Assembly: GCA_020444075.1 (NCBI GenBank)
Contig: JAHLLR010000002.1
Span: 62,001-126,000, forward strand
Origin: Deltaproteobacteria bacterium
Lineage (GTDB): Bacteria > Desulfobacterota > Desulfobacteria > Desulfobacterales > Desulfosarcinaceae
Length of the DNA: 64,000 nucleotides
Direction of reading: 5' to 3'
Shown here: positions 32,484 through 41,983 of the stretch, piece by piece
How positions within the stretch are numbered: position 1 is the stretch's first letter
Layout of the letters: the number at the start of each line of letters is the position of its first letter
Made by a program: the position numbers and the translations under genes
Notes under the pieces: model-generated
What the model was told of the DNA's origin: nothing
What the model saw: only the letters and a program-made list of their open reading frames with translations
Databases searched by the model: none

Positions 32484-33761
32484 TCAAAGCCTTTTTCCGC
32501 TTTTGCCCCGGGAACTGAAATAGTAGATCAGCCCGGCCACCAGCATGGAGGGAATCGACCCGCCGACAGCGTATTTCATCAGCGCGATAATCTCGAAGGT
32601 CACAAATCCGGCCGCCCATGCCACTGCTGCGGTGATATTGACGCCTTTGAAATACCAGTAAGGCCCGCCGACGGTGTCGATGGCCTCAATCTGCAAGCTG
32701 CCTTTACGCAGCAGGAAATAGTCGGTAAGCACCACACCGAACAGCGGCATAAACATGGCACCGATGAAGAGCAGAAAGTTTTCATACTGATCCATGGGAA
32801 ACACCAGGGCCACCACGATGGACAGCATCCCTGCCATCCACATGACGGTGTTGGCCTTGATCTTCTTGGAAATATTCATCATGGAGCAGGTGGCGGAATA
32901 GATATCCGGAAAATCGGAGGTAATGGTGGAGAACACCACCATGATGAGTGCCGGTACCGCAAACCCGATTTTTCCCATGGTCTGAAGAATCAACGCGCCC
33001 GGGTCAGTCTCGCCGGTCACCAGGGTGGCCATCAGTCCAAGCAGATACATCCAGGAAGAAACAACAAAATAGCCCCACCAGGTGCTCCAAAATGCCGGCG
33101 CGCTTTTTTTGGCAAAACGGGAGTAGTCTGCCACCAGCGGCATCCAGGATATGGGCATGGCGATCACCAGATCAAGGCCGATCATGAAAGGCATTGGGTC
33201 GGCCTTGGTTGTGTTGACCCCGCTGCCAAGCTCACCGATGGAGACCCAACTCATCAGGACAATCACCAGCAACAGGGCGATTACTGCGGTCGTTTGCAGT
33301 ATTTTCCAGATCGATTTTCCGGTTCCCAGGGCCCACAGCAGCGTTCCCATGCCGATAAGTACTATCCAGAACTGGCTGGAAGCAAGAATTCCTCCGAAGG
33401 GGGCTCCCAGCATGGCACCGGCCCGGCCGCCGATGATCAGCATGATCGAGGCCCAGCCGACAAGTTGGATGATGTTCAGGATTGCCGGCAGGTTGGAACC
33501 GAGGATACCAAAAGCGGGCCGAACCGAAACCATGGAGGTGATGCCGTGTTGGGAGCCGATGACACCCCCCAAGGCCATAAAGGTGTTTCCAATAATGTGG
33601 CCCAGGAGGATGGCTGAAAAGCCGGCCCAAAAGCCCATGGGGGCCAGAAATCCGCCGGCCCAGATTTCGGCCAGGGAAATCGCCACTCCGGCCCACAGGA
33701 GAAAATAATCGATGCCGTTAAGATTTCTTTCCGAGGCGGCAACCGGCCTGATATTCATCAT
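32484..33761 (-). CDS. NCS1-family nucleobase permease (cytosine/purine type)
   Basis: A 425-residue, twelve-helix permease with the NCS1 features: GAWAGVAIS-like first helix (FLLWAGVAISLAEIWAGGFL), SMVSVRPAFGILGSNLPA, and the loop VADYSRFAKK. These transporters import cytosine, purines or related bases with H+ or Na+. It overlaps the end of galU by four bases on the same strand, so it is co-translated, though no functional link is obvious. The exact substrate cannot be told. Confidence 0.85.
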   Translation of the reverse strand: MMNIRPVAASERNLNGIDYFLLWAGVAISLAEIWAGGFLAPMGFWAGFSAILLGHIIGNTFMALGGVIGSQHGITSMVSVRPAFGILGSNLPAILNIIQLVGWASIMLIIGGRAGAMLGAPFGGILASSQFWIVLIGMGTLLWALGTGKSIWKILQTTAVIALLLVIVLMSWVSIGELGSGVNTTKADPMPFMIGLDLVIAMPISWMPLVADYSRFAKKSAPAFWSTWWGYFVVSSWMYLLGLMATLVTGETDPGALILQTMGKIGFAVPALIMVVFSTITSDFPDIYSATCSMMNISKKIKANTVMWMAGMLSIVVALVFPMDQYENFLLFIGAMFMPLFGVVLTDYFLLRKGSLQIEAIDTVGGPYWYFKGVNITAAVAWAAGFVTFEIIALMKYAVGGSIPSMLVAGLIYYFSSRGKSGKRL

Positions 33762-34633
33762 TGATACTTTTTAATCAGATCGCGGATAAAGGGCAGAAGT
33801 TGCTCCCGCATGTCCGGCCGGTCTAAAGAAAAAGCTAGGTTGGCCATCTGAAAGCCGGCCTTGTTGCCGCAATCAAAGCGAGTGCCCTGGTAGCGGTAGC
33901 CATAGATGTCCTGCGTCTGGAGCAGCCGGGCCATTGCATCGGTGATCTGGATTTCACCGCCCGCGCCCATCTCTTTGCCCTCCAGGATGGAGAAGATTTC
34001 CGGGGTCAGTATATACCGTCCGATGATGGCCAGGTTGGACGGTGCCTCTTCCGTTGCCGGTTTTTCCACTAAACCCCGAATTTTTGTGATGCTGTTAACC
34101 AGAGGGTCGGCATCCAGGATGCCGTACTTGCTGGTATCTTTCGGATCCACTTCAACGACCGAGACGATTGAGGATTGCAGCTCGTCGAACTTTTCCATCA
34201 TCTGTTTCAACACCGGTTTTTCGGCCTTGATTAGATCGTCCGCCAGCAGAACCGCAAAGGGTTCCTTGCCCACGATGTTTCGGGCGCACCAGATGGCATG
34301 GCCCAGTCCCAGCGGCTGGTTCTGGCGGGTGTAGATAATGGAGCCGGAATCGGGGATCAGGGAGTGAAGCTCTTTCAACTGCGCGTCCTTGCCCCGGGCC
34401 ATGAGCATGTGTTCCAGTTCGCAGGTGTGGTCGAAATGGTTCTCGATGGCCGCTTTTCCGGCGCCGGTGACGAAGATGATCTCCTTGATGCCGGAGGCGT
34501 AGGCCTCTTCCACGGCGTACTGGATCAGGGGCTTGTCCACGATGGGAAGCATCTCTTTGGCCATGGCCTTGGTCGCCGGCAGAAACCGGGTGCCCAGACC
34601 GGCGACGGGAAAAACAGCTTTTCTGACTTTCAT
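33758..34633 (-). CDS. galU: UTP-glucose-1-phosphate uridylyltransferase
   Basis: A 291-residue GalU with VFPVAGLGTRFLPATKAMAKEML, the nucleotide-binding signature with Lys, followed by FAVLLADDLI and GRYILTPEIF. It makes UDP-glucose for cell-envelope sugars in the cytoplasm. The start at 34633 follows GGGAGGATTC. It is the first gene of a pair with the NCS1 permease. Confidence 0.95.
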   Translation of the reverse strand: MKVRKAVFPVAGLGTRFLPATKAMAKEMLPIVDKPLIQYAVEEAYASGIKEIIFVTGAGKAAIENHFDHTCELEHMLMARGKDAQLKELHSLIPDSGSIIYTRQNQPLGLGHAIWCARNIVGKEPFAVLLADDLIKAEKPVLKQMMEKFDELQSSIVSVVEVDPKDTSKYGILDADPLVNSITKIRGLVEKPATEEAPSNLAIIGRYILTPEIFSILEGKEMGAGGEIQITDAMARLLQTQDIYGYRYQGTRFDCGNKAGFQMANLAFSLDRPDMREQLLPFIRDLIKKYQ

Positions 34634-34705
34634 GAATCCTCCCTGGTTGAGAAAATGTGAATCCGTGCGTCAGCTTTTACTCTGAAAACCTTGCCGCCGT
34701 AAAAA

Positions 34706-35767
34706 TCAGACCGCCTCTACCCAGCCCCGGGGGCCTTCCATGGTGCCGTACTGGATGTCCTGAATGGCCTGGAAAAACTTGTGGGCAATCGGGCCGACCT
34801 TGCCGTCGCCGACGGTGATGACCGTGTCCTCGTATTTCAGCTTACCTACCGGAGAGATGACCGCCGCGGTGCCTGATCCGAAGATCTCTTTCAAACGGCC
34901 TGAGGCGTGGGCATCCATCACCTCATCGATGCTGATTTTTCTCTCGGATACTTTCATGCCCCAGGACTTGCCCAATGCGAGCACCGAATCCCGGGTGATG
35001 CCAGGCAGGATGCTGCCTGAAAGCATGGGCGTAATCAGTTCGTCGCCGATGACGAAAAAGATGTTCATGGCGCCGACCTCTTCCACATACTTCTGCTCCA
35101 CCCCGTCCAGCCACAGCACCTGGGTGTAACCGGCCTTGTGGGCCTTGTCGCCGGCAAGCAGGCTGGCCGCATAGTTGCCCAGCGTCTTGGTGTCACCGAC
35201 ACCGCCGCGAACGGCCCGTACATGTTCTTTGGTGACCATGATCTTTACCGGGTTGAACCCTTCGGCGTAGTAGGCTCCCACCGGACTGAGAATGATGAAG
35301 AACCGGTAGGTAAAAGACGCCCGGACGCCCAGGAAGGGGTCGGTGGCGATAATGGTGGGGCGGATGTAAAGCGAGGTCCCCGGAGCGCTGGGTATCCAGT
35401 CCTTTTCGACGGTGAGCAGCTGCTTGAGAGCATTCAGGGCAAAGGCTTCGTCGATTTCGGGGATACAGAGCTTTCGGTTGGACGCATTGAGGCGCTTGAA
35501 GTTTTCCTGGGGGCGAAACAGTTGAACGTCCCCTTGCCGGTTGCGGTAGGCCTTCATGCCTTCGAAGACCCCTTGACCATAGTGGAGGACCATGGTGGAA
35601 GGCTCCATCACCAAGGGTGCGTAGGGCTCGATGCGGGGGTTGTGCCATCCCTTGTCCACGCTGTAATCCATGTTGAACATATGATCGGTGAAAATAGTGC
35701 CGAACCCCAGCTTGTTTTCATCCGGTTTGGCTTTCAGCTGCCCGGCTTTTGTGATTGTCACTTGCAT
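34706..35767 (-). CDS. ilvE: branched-chain amino acid aminotransferase
   Basis: A 353-residue fold-type IV PLP enzyme of the longer BCAT class. It has LHYGQGVFEGMKAYR, the PLP Lys in GDTKTLGNYAASL, and the C-terminal GTAAVISPVG. ATG 35767 after GAGGAGGG is chosen over the upstream frame to 35818. It interconverts Leu, Ile and Val with their oxo acids. Confidence 0.94.
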   Translation of the reverse strand: MQVTITKAGQLKAKPDENKLGFGTIFTDHMFNMDYSVDKGWHNPRIEPYAPLVMEPSTMVLHYGQGVFEGMKAYRNRQGDVQLFRPQENFKRLNASNRKLCIPEIDEAFALNALKQLLTVEKDWIPSAPGTSLYIRPTIIATDPFLGVRASFTYRFFIILSPVGAYYAEGFNPVKIMVTKEHVRAVRGGVGDTKTLGNYAASLLAGDKAHKAGYTQVLWLDGVEQKYVEEVGAMNIFFVIGDELITPMLSGSILPGITRDSVLALGKSWGMKVSERKISIDEVMDAHASGRLKEIFGSGTAAVISPVGKLKYEDTVITVGDGKVGPIAHKFFQAIQDIQYGTMEGPRGWVEAV

Positions 35768-35935
35768 GATGGACCCTCCTCGGTGAATGAAACAGTCTCG
35801 GTCCGGCGTGCGGATCAAGGAAACGAAAATAAATTAAACCAGTTCAGGAAAATTAAAGGTGGTTAAACAGACCCGTTATAGGTACACTTATTTTACCCCT
35901 GAGTCAACGACCACCCGCATAGCCAGAGGCCCGAT

Positions 35936-35971
35936 TGACCGGCCATTGGCCGTCAGGACAAGGGCCGGTCA
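35936..35971 (-). terminator. 9-bp inverted repeat downstream of ugpC
   Basis: TGACCGGCC pairs with GGCCGGTCA around an 18-base loop that itself contains GGCC. It lies 70 bases after the ugpC stop and before ilvE. No T-run, so it may be a stabiliser more than a terminator. Confidence 0.4.
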
Positions 35972-36040
35972 CCGCGTTTTGACGGTTGTGGTTGCCAACG
36001 GGTAATAAACACCGGGTTGGATAACGACCAACATGGACAA

Positions 36041-37138
36041 TCAATAAATCGAGTGAGTGGTACCGGCATCGAACAGGTGCAGGTGATTCAGGTTCATGCC
36101 CATACGCAATTGCTGGCCGGCGTGAAAGATTCTGCGGCCCTCGCTTTTGACGATAAAGGTGATGCCTTTAAAATTCATGTGCATGTGGGTTTCCCCGCCG
36201 AGGGGCTCGACCACCTCCACCGTGCCCTCCAGTTTCCATTCGTCGGGATAATTGCCGTTGCCGTTGTCCACGGTAAAATCCTCGGTGCGCAGGCCCATGA
36301 TCACTTCCGTCTCTTCCCGGAGGTTCATGCCTGCCTTATCGGGAATGGGCACGCTAAGTTCGTCATTCAGGCGGATCGTCAGGGCCTCCTTAATCTTGAC
36401 GATGCGGGCGGGAACCAGGTTCATGGGCGGGCTGCCGATAAAGCCGGCGACGAAGGTGTTGGCCGGGTTCTGAAACAGTTCTATCGGCTGTCCCACCTGC
36501 TCGATGTTTCCATTTCTCATCACCACGATGCGGTCAGCCAGGGTCATGGCTTCCACCTGATCGTGGGTGACGTAGATGGCCGTAGACTGGACTTTCTGGT
36601 GCAGCCGTTTGATTTCAACACGCATCTGGGTCCGCAGTTTGGCGTCCAGGTTCGACAGGGGTTCGTCGAAGAGAAATACCGACGGTTTACGCACGATGGC
36701 ACGGCCCATGGCCACCCGTTGCCGCTGCCCGCCGGAGAGCTCGTGGGGCTTGCGATGCAACAACTCTTCCAGTCCGAGAACGGCCGCCGCCTGGTTGACC
36801 CGTTCGAGAATCTCCGCCTTGGGGGTTTTACTCAGCTTCAACCCGAAGCTCATGTTGCCGAAGACGTTCATGTGGGGATAGAGGGCGTAGTTCTGGAAGA
36901 CCATGGCCACGTCCCGGTCTTTGGGGGCGATGTCGTTGACGATACGGTCACCGATGCTGACCGTGCCCGACGTGATTTTCTCCAGTCCGGCCACCATGCG
37001 TAATACCGTGGATTTACCGCAGCCGGAGGGACCCACCAGAACCACGAATTCCTTGTCTGTGATGTCCAGGCTGATGCCGTGGACCACTTCTGTTTTACCG
37101 AATTTTTTAACGATGTCCTTGATAATGACCTGTGCCAT
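36041..37138 (-). CDS. ugpC: glycerol-3-phosphate-type ABC transporter ATPase
   Basis: A 365-residue ATPase with GPSGCGKST, LSGGQRQRVAMGRA, FLFDEPLSNLD, YVTHDQVEAMT and a TOBE domain that ends LRMGMNLNHLHLFDAGTTHSIY. It is divergent from ugpB-A-E 254 bases away, the set it would power. The similar ATPase at 8.4 kb belongs to the other importer. Confidence 0.92.
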   Translation of the reverse strand: MAQVIIKDIVKKFGKTEVVHGISLDITDKEFVVLVGPSGCGKSTVLRMVAGLEKITSGTVSIGDRIVNDIAPKDRDVAMVFQNYALYPHMNVFGNMSFGLKLSKTPKAEILERVNQAAAVLGLEELLHRKPHELSGGQRQRVAMGRAIVRKPSVFLFDEPLSNLDAKLRTQMRVEIKRLHQKVQSTAIYVTHDQVEAMTLADRIVVMRNGNIEQVGQPIELFQNPANTFVAGFIGSPPMNLVPARIVKIKEALTIRLNDELSVPIPDKAGMNLREETEVIMGLRTEDFTVDNGNGNYPDEWKLEGTVEVVEPLGGETHMHMNFKGITFIVKSEGRRIFHAGQQLRMGMNLNHLHLFDAGTTHSIY

Positions 37139-37286
37139 GAAGAGCCCATCCTGAGTTGTGTGTTGTTGTCGTGAAAAATGACCATGCTTTTCCGGTTCAA
37201 GTCAAGCACTCTTTGAACGGCAAAGATTATTTTCTCAAACCCATCAGGTATTATCCATCAATTGGCGTGGACATTTTAATAAATGC

Positions 37287-37315
37287 TTGACTCGTGAGAG
37301 GGAACCCATTACTCT
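37287..37315 (+). promoter_or_regulatory. likely sigma-70 promoter of ugpBAE
   Basis: TTGACT (37287-37292), a 17-base spacer and TACTCT (37310-37315) lie 78 bases before ugpB. CGGGAGGAG occurs twice downstream, the second copy being the ribosome site. Confidence 0.45.
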
Positions 37316-37392
37316 TATTTCATCTCGGGAGGAGATATCTTCTTTTCTTTCTATTTCAAACCGTTACGTAAAATCGGGAGGAGCGTGAAGCC

Positions 37393-38715
37393 ATGATGAA
37401 AAAACTCATGATGTTGATGGTATTGGTGGTTCTGGCGGTATTCGCCGCCGATCAGGTTTTTGCAAAACCTATCGAGATCCACTGGTGGCACGCCATGCGG
37501 GGAGCCCGGGGCGAGACCCTGAAAAAGATCGTGGATGCCTTCAACGCATCCCAAAAAGACTATGTGGTGGTGGAAACCAATAAGGGTGATTACGACGAAA
37601 CGGTCAACGCCGGTGTGGCCGCCTACCGGGCCAAAAAGCAGCCCCACATCCTGCAGTCCTTCGAAGTGGGCACCCTCACCATGATGCTCTCCGGGGCTAT
37701 CTACCCGGTCTATAAGCTCATGGCCGACCAAGGCTACAAGGTGGATTGGTCAGGGTACCTGCAGCCGGTGCTCTCCTATTACGTGGACGACAAAAACAAC
37801 CTGCTCTCCATGCCGTTCAATTCGTCCACCCCGGTCATGTACTACAACGTCGACCTGTTTAAGAAGGCGGGCATCGACATGCCGTCCAAGACCGAGCCGC
37901 TGACCTGGGACCAGTTGGGTGACATCACCGCCAAACTGGTGGCCGCCGGGGCCAAGAAAGGGATGGTCACCACCTGGCAGTCATGGATCCAGGTGGAGAA
38001 CTACAGCGCCATCCATGATCTGCCCTTTGCCTCCAAGGCCAACGGTTACGAGGGTCTGGACTGTGAACTGAAGATCAACAACCCCCAGGTGGTCAACCAT
38101 CTCACCCGCCTCAAATCCTGGATGGCCGACGGCCGCTTTTCCTATGAAGGGCAAAAGTACCAGGGCGCCCAGGCGGCCTTTGTCGGCGGGGATGCGGCTA
38201 TCATGATGGAGTCTATCAGCGGCATCGGCAACGTGTCGAAAAATGCCCAGTTCGCATGGGATCTGGCCCCTCTGCCCGTGGAAGCCAGCATGAAAAACCC
38301 CCAGAACAGCATCATCGGCGGAGCTTCCCTGTGGGTGATGAAGGGCCATCCCAAGAAAGATTATAAAGGCGTGGCGGCATTCATGAACTTTCTGGCCCAG
38401 ACCGACATGCAGGAACTGTGGCACATGGAAACCGGCTACCTGCCCATCACCATCAAGGCCTATGAAGCGCTGAAGGAAAAGGGGTACTTCAAGGAAAATC
38501 CCTACCAGGAAGTGGGTATCAACCAGATGACCCGCCGGAATCCCACCAAGAACTCCCGGGGACTTCGATTGGGTTATTTTGTGCAGATCCGCAATATCAT
38601 CAACGAAGAGATGGAGCTGATCTGGAACGGCTCCAAGACCCCGCAACAGGCCATGGATGACGCCGTGTCCCGCAGCAACGAAAAGCTGCGTGAATTTGAG
38701 AAAACATATAAGTAG
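37393..38715 (+). CDS. ugpB: glycerol-3-phosphate-binding periplasmic protein
   Basis: A 440-residue binding protein with a signal peptide (MMKKLMMLMVLVVLAVFAAD) and close similarity to UgpB along its length: IEIHWWHAMRGARGETLKK, QSFEVGTLTMML, MPFNSSTPVMYYN, WQSWIQVENYSA, NSIIGGASLWVM, METGYLPIT and RGLRLGYFVQIR. It binds sn-glycerol-3-phosphate or glycerophosphodiesters. With ugpA, ugpE and the divergent ugpC it forms a full importer, and a phosphodiesterase gene (43.3 kb) is close by. Confidence 0.95.
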   Translation: MMKKLMMLMVLVVLAVFAADQVFAKPIEIHWWHAMRGARGETLKKIVDAFNASQKDYVVVETNKGDYDETVNAGVAAYRAKKQPHILQSFEVGTLTMMLSGAIYPVYKLMADQGYKVDWSGYLQPVLSYYVDDKNNLLSMPFNSSTPVMYYNVDLFKKAGIDMPSKTEPLTWDQLGDITAKLVAAGAKKGMVTTWQSWIQVENYSAIHDLPFASKANGYEGLDCELKINNPQVVNHLTRLKSWMADGRFSYEGQKYQGAQAAFVGGDAAIMMESISGIGNVSKNAQFAWDLAPLPVEASMKNPQNSIIGGASLWVMKGHPKKDYKGVAAFMNFLAQTDMQELWHMETGYLPITIKAYEALKEKGYFKENPYQEVGINQMTRRNPTKNSRGLRLGYFVQIRNIINEEMELIWNGSKTPQQAMDDAVSRSNEKLREFEKTYK

Positions 38716-38757
38716 TGCCTATCCACAAACGGCCGCTGTCGGCCCGGGTTTTCGTTC

Positions 38758-38814
38758 CAGCGATATTGAAATCCGCGACGCAGCACTGTTGCGCCTGCGG
38801 TTTCAATATCGCTG
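38758..38814 (+). other. large hairpin 1 between ugpB and ugpA
   Basis: CAGCGATATTGAAA-T-CCGC pairs with GCGG-TTTCAATATCGCTG: 18 bp with one bulged T and a 20-base loop. An outer perfect stem TCCACAAA (38722-38729)/TTTGTGGA (38843-38850) encloses it. Likely an mRNA stabiliser protecting the ugpB message or lowering permease expression. Confidence 0.75.
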
Positions 38815-38870
38815 CGGTCTTGGCCTGAACCAACATCTACCATTTGTGGACGACCACCATCGATGATTTT

Positions 38871-38916
38871 CGGCGGTGCAGCGGATTCGGGTCCCACCGT
38901 ATCCGCTGCACCGCCG
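38871..38916 (+). other. large hairpin 2 between ugpB and ugpA
   Basis: CGGCGGTGCAGCGGAT pairs perfectly with ATCCGCTGCACCGCCG (16 bp, 14-base loop), 23 bases before ugpA. With hairpin 1 it fills the 223-base spacer. No T-run follows, so full termination is unlikely. Confidence 0.75.
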
Positions 38917-38938
38917 GTGATTCTTAAACTGAATTTTC

Positions 38939-39829
38939 ATGATTAAACGATCCCATTTCACTTCGCAAACACTGGCCTATCTGCTGATCCTGCCGCAGAT
39001 TCTGGTGACCCTGACCTTCTTTTACTGGCCGGCCGTGCAGGGCCTGCTTCAGTCGGTCATGCTCAGCGACCCCTTCGGCCAGCGCAGCAGCTTCGTCTGG
39101 TTTTACAATTTCATCAACATCTTCACCGACCCGCTGTATCTTAAATCCATCGGAATTACCCTCGGCTTCAGCCTGGCCACCGCCGTCACCAGCATCACCT
39201 TCGGTCTCTTTCTCGCCTCGTTGGCCAACCGGGCCCTGCGGGGCAAGGCCCTGATCCGCACCATGCTCATCTGGCCCTATGCCGTGGCACCCGCCATTTC
39301 GGGCATCCTCTGGCTTTTCCTGCTGCATCCGTCTTTTGGCGTGCTGGCCTTTTTTCTCAAGGACCGGCTGGGCATCGACTGGAATCCGTTGCTCAGCGGT
39401 ACCGACGCTCTCATCATGGTGGTGATGGCCAGCGCCTGGAAAGAGGTGAGCTACAATTTCGTTTTTTTCATGGCCGGGCTGCAAGCCGTGCCCCATTCAC
39501 TCATCGAAGCGGCCGCGATGGATGGGGCCGGGCCTTTTCGACGGTTTTGGACGATCACCTTTCCGCTGCTTTCTCCCACGCTGTTTTTCCTGATGGTCAT
39601 GAACATCATTTACGCATTTTTCGAAACTTTCGGGGTGATCCACACGGTCACCCAGGGCGGGCCCGGCGGCGCAACCAACACCCTGGTATACAAAGTCTAC
39701 CAGGACGGATTTATCGGCTTGAACCTGGGATCTTCCGCGGCCCAGTCCGTGGTGCTCATGATCCTGATTGTAACTATCACCGTACTCCAGTTCCGCTTCG
39801 TGGAGCGCAAAGTCCATTATTCCTTGTGA
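38939..39829 (+). CDS. ugpA: glycerol-3-phosphate ABC permease UgpA
   Basis: A 296-residue permease with six membrane helices and the EAA loop SLIEAAAMDGAGPFRRFWTITFPLL. The N-terminal LLILPQILVTLTFFYWPAVQ and TQGGPGGATNTLVYKVYQDGF are typical UgpA. Its ribosome site is weak, which fits lower expression than ugpB. ugpE follows after seven bases. Confidence 0.94.
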   Translation: MIKRSHFTSQTLAYLLILPQILVTLTFFYWPAVQGLLQSVMLSDPFGQRSSFVWFYNFINIFTDPLYLKSIGITLGFSLATAVTSITFGLFLASLANRALRGKALIRTMLIWPYAVAPAISGILWLFLLHPSFGVLAFFLKDRLGIDWNPLLSGTDALIMVVMASAWKEVSYNFVFFMAGLQAVPHSLIEAAAMDGAGPFRRFWTITFPLLSPTLFFLMVMNIIYAFFETFGVIHTVTQGGPGGATNTLVYKVYQDGFIGLNLGSSAAQSVVLMILIVTITVLQFRFVERKVHYSL

Positions 39830-39836
39830 TCTGACC

Positions 39837-40757
39837 ATGGTCGAACGAACCCCAATACTAGACGCCCTCACCTACGGTTTTCTGATGCTCGGCATCTGCA
39901 TCGTGGGCTTTCCCATTTTCTACACACTGGTGGCGGCAACGCTGCCCCTAGAAGAGGTCTCCAAGGTACCCATGCCGCTTGCCTTCGGCGACCAGTTCTC
40001 GGTGAACCTCAGCACGGCCTGGGAGAAAGGCCATCTGGGACAGCAGCTGATGAACTCCTTCATCATGGCCTCGGGCATAACCATTGGTAAGATCATCGTT
40101 TCGATGCTGGGCGCATTTTCCATCGTTTATTTCGACTACCGGTTTCGCAAGGTGGCTTTTGCCGCCGTCTTCTGCACCCTGATGTTGCCGGTGGAGGTGC
40201 GAATCCTGCCTACTTACGAGATTGCGGCCAACATTTTCGGCCCTCTGCAGTGGTTCATCGACACCATGCACCTTAACAGCCTGATTCAGTGGTGGGTGGG
40301 CAGTGATTTTGAAATTACCCTGGAGTTGAGCCTGCTGGACAGTTATGCGGGCCTGATTCTTCCCCTGGTGGCCTCGGCAACCTGTACCTTTCTGTTCCGG
40401 CAGTTTTTTCTGACCGTTCCTGAAGAGTTGTGCGAAGCCGCCAAGCTGGACGGCGCTTCGGCCATGATGTTTTTCCGTAAAATCCTGCTGCCCCTTTCCG
40501 TAACGAACATCGCCGCCCTGGTGGTCATCGAGTTCGTCTACGGCTGGAACCAGTACCTGTGGCCGCTGCTCATCACCACCAATCCGGACATGACCACCGC
40601 GGTCATCGGCCTAAAACACCTGATCCCCCAGGCGGACGACGTGCCCTATTGGAACGTTGCCATGGCCGGCACCCTACTGGTCATGATGCCGCCGATTCTG
40701 GTGGTGCTGATGATGCAGCGCTGGTTTGTGAAGGGGCTGGTGGAGCGGGAAAAGTAA
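39837..40757 (+). CDS. ugpE: glycerol-3-phosphate ABC permease UgpE
   Basis: A 306-residue permease with six helices, the EAA loop ELCEAAKLDGASAMMFFRKIL and the UgpE-type insert around MHLNSLIQWWVGSDFEITLE. It is longer than the UgpE-like gene at 11.8 kb. The final EREK at the C-terminus ends 92 bases before the converging nitroreductase gene. Confidence 0.93.
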   Translation: MVERTPILDALTYGFLMLGICIVGFPIFYTLVAATLPLEEVSKVPMPLAFGDQFSVNLSTAWEKGHLGQQLMNSFIMASGITIGKIIVSMLGAFSIVYFDYRFRKVAFAAVFCTLMLPVEVRILPTYEIAANIFGPLQWFIDTMHLNSLIQWWVGSDFEITLELSLLDSYAGLILPLVASATCTFLFRQFFLTVPEELCEAAKLDGASAMMFFRKILLPLSVTNIAALVVIEFVYGWNQYLWPLLITTNPDMTTAVIGLKHLIPQADDVPYWNVAMAGTLLVMMPPILVVLMMQRWFVKGLVEREK

Positions 40758-40849
40758 AAGGACGGCAGCAATTTAGGAATTGAAGGCATTCTATCCTTTA
40801 CATCAGTTTTACATCCCTGAATTCCCCCATCCGAAATCCATCAATCATC

Positions 40850-41971
40850 TTATGTGGTCACAAACCAATCCACCGGTCTGCGCAGGCTGACCGGCTCCGG
40901 ATACTTTTCGAGATAACCCACGCGCAAGACAAATTGAGGAAAAAAGCCGCTGCCATGAAAACCCGCGATCTGTGCGAGGCCGCTTTTTTCCTCAAGCATC
41001 TGGGTCATGGGATGGATGCCGATCCTGTGCTCACGGGCCAGCAGCGCCATGCGTTCAAAACGTCGGCCGGTGTCGATCAGATTTGCCACCGTCTGCCCCG
41101 GACTGGTGATCACCAGCCAACCTCCTCCCTCCTGCGCCAGTTGGGCAATTAGATCGATCCCTTGCTGACGGTAAGTTTCCTTCATAAAATCTTCGGGTTG
41201 GATAAATTGACGTACCATCCAGCCCTTGAAACCCAATATCTCCATACCGTGGGTGGTCAACCCATCACGATGCTGCTTTGCATCCCGGGTATTAAAGCGC
41301 AACCAGCGCACCAGCTCTTGCTGGGCGTCATCCCGCCTGGCTTGAACTCGGTAATTTTCCACGGCCGCCTCCCGCATGCATGCGGCGTGATTGGACCCCC
41401 GTGGGAAGTAAAACAAATGATTTCCGATCCGTTCGGACAGACCTTTAATATCCGCAGCGGAAATTTCTTTGGGTAAATGTCCATGCTTGACGGTCCGGCG
41501 CTTTTTGATTCGCTGCAACGGATAGTCGCTCGGCCTGTCCTTATGGAGGACAACACGGATCACATTCCGGTCGTGGGGATCACGAGCAATCACCTGAATA
41601 TCCGTGCCCACCCCGTTTGCTCCGGCGGCCAGCGACAGATTTTCGACAAAGGCCCCCAGCGATAGCATCAGCTCACGGTTCTGCGAGTCCACACATGGTA
41701 GTCGACGTTTGGCATCGGCTTCAATCATCCAACTATCAGAACTTTCGATTCGAACATGCCAGGGTTGGCTGTTGTGCCCGCTGGGAGCCAGGCCGGCGTG
41801 ATAGAGGATGGTCCTTGCGGTTTTATCCAGAGTTGCTTTTTGACTGTTTATCTCTTGAAAAGCAGGGAAATCTTTCCGCGTCAATCCCGAGCAGCCATTT
41901 AAGGTGGCTGCGCTTCCCAAAACAAAGCCGGCCGACAGGGCTCCTTTGATAAATGCACGGCGATTAAGCAT
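40850..41971 (-). CDS. Acg-family nitroreductase-like flavoprotein with Tat-type leader
   Basis: A 373-residue FMN-type nitroreductase of the duplicated-fold Acg family (APSGHNSQPWHVRIE, GAFVENLSLAAGANGVG, RRTVKHGHLPKEI, HPMTQMLEEKSG). ATG 41971 follows AAGGAGGG and opens a leader NRRAFIKGALSAGFVLGS ending in a lipobox-like LNGC, so the protein is probably Tat-exported and perhaps a lipoprotein. The substrate is unknown. Confidence 0.83.
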   Translation of the reverse strand: MLNRRAFIKGALSAGFVLGSAATLNGCSGLTRKDFPAFQEINSQKATLDKTARTILYHAGLAPSGHNSQPWHVRIESSDSWMIEADAKRRLPCVDSQNRELMLSLGAFVENLSLAAGANGVGTDIQVIARDPHDRNVIRVVLHKDRPSDYPLQRIKKRRTVKHGHLPKEISAADIKGLSERIGNHLFYFPRGSNHAACMREAAVENYRVQARRDDAQQELVRWLRFNTRDAKQHRDGLTTHGMEILGFKGWMVRQFIQPEDFMKETYRQQGIDLIAQLAQEGGGWLVITSPGQTVANLIDTGRRFERMALLAREHRIGIHPMTQMLEEKSGLAQIAGFHGSGFFPQFVLRVGYLEKYPEPVSLRRPVDWFVTT

Positions 41972-41983
41972 GAGCAACCCTCC

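Noticed and set aside
36017-37003. 328-codon plus-strand open frame
   Set aside because: Antisense to ugpC.
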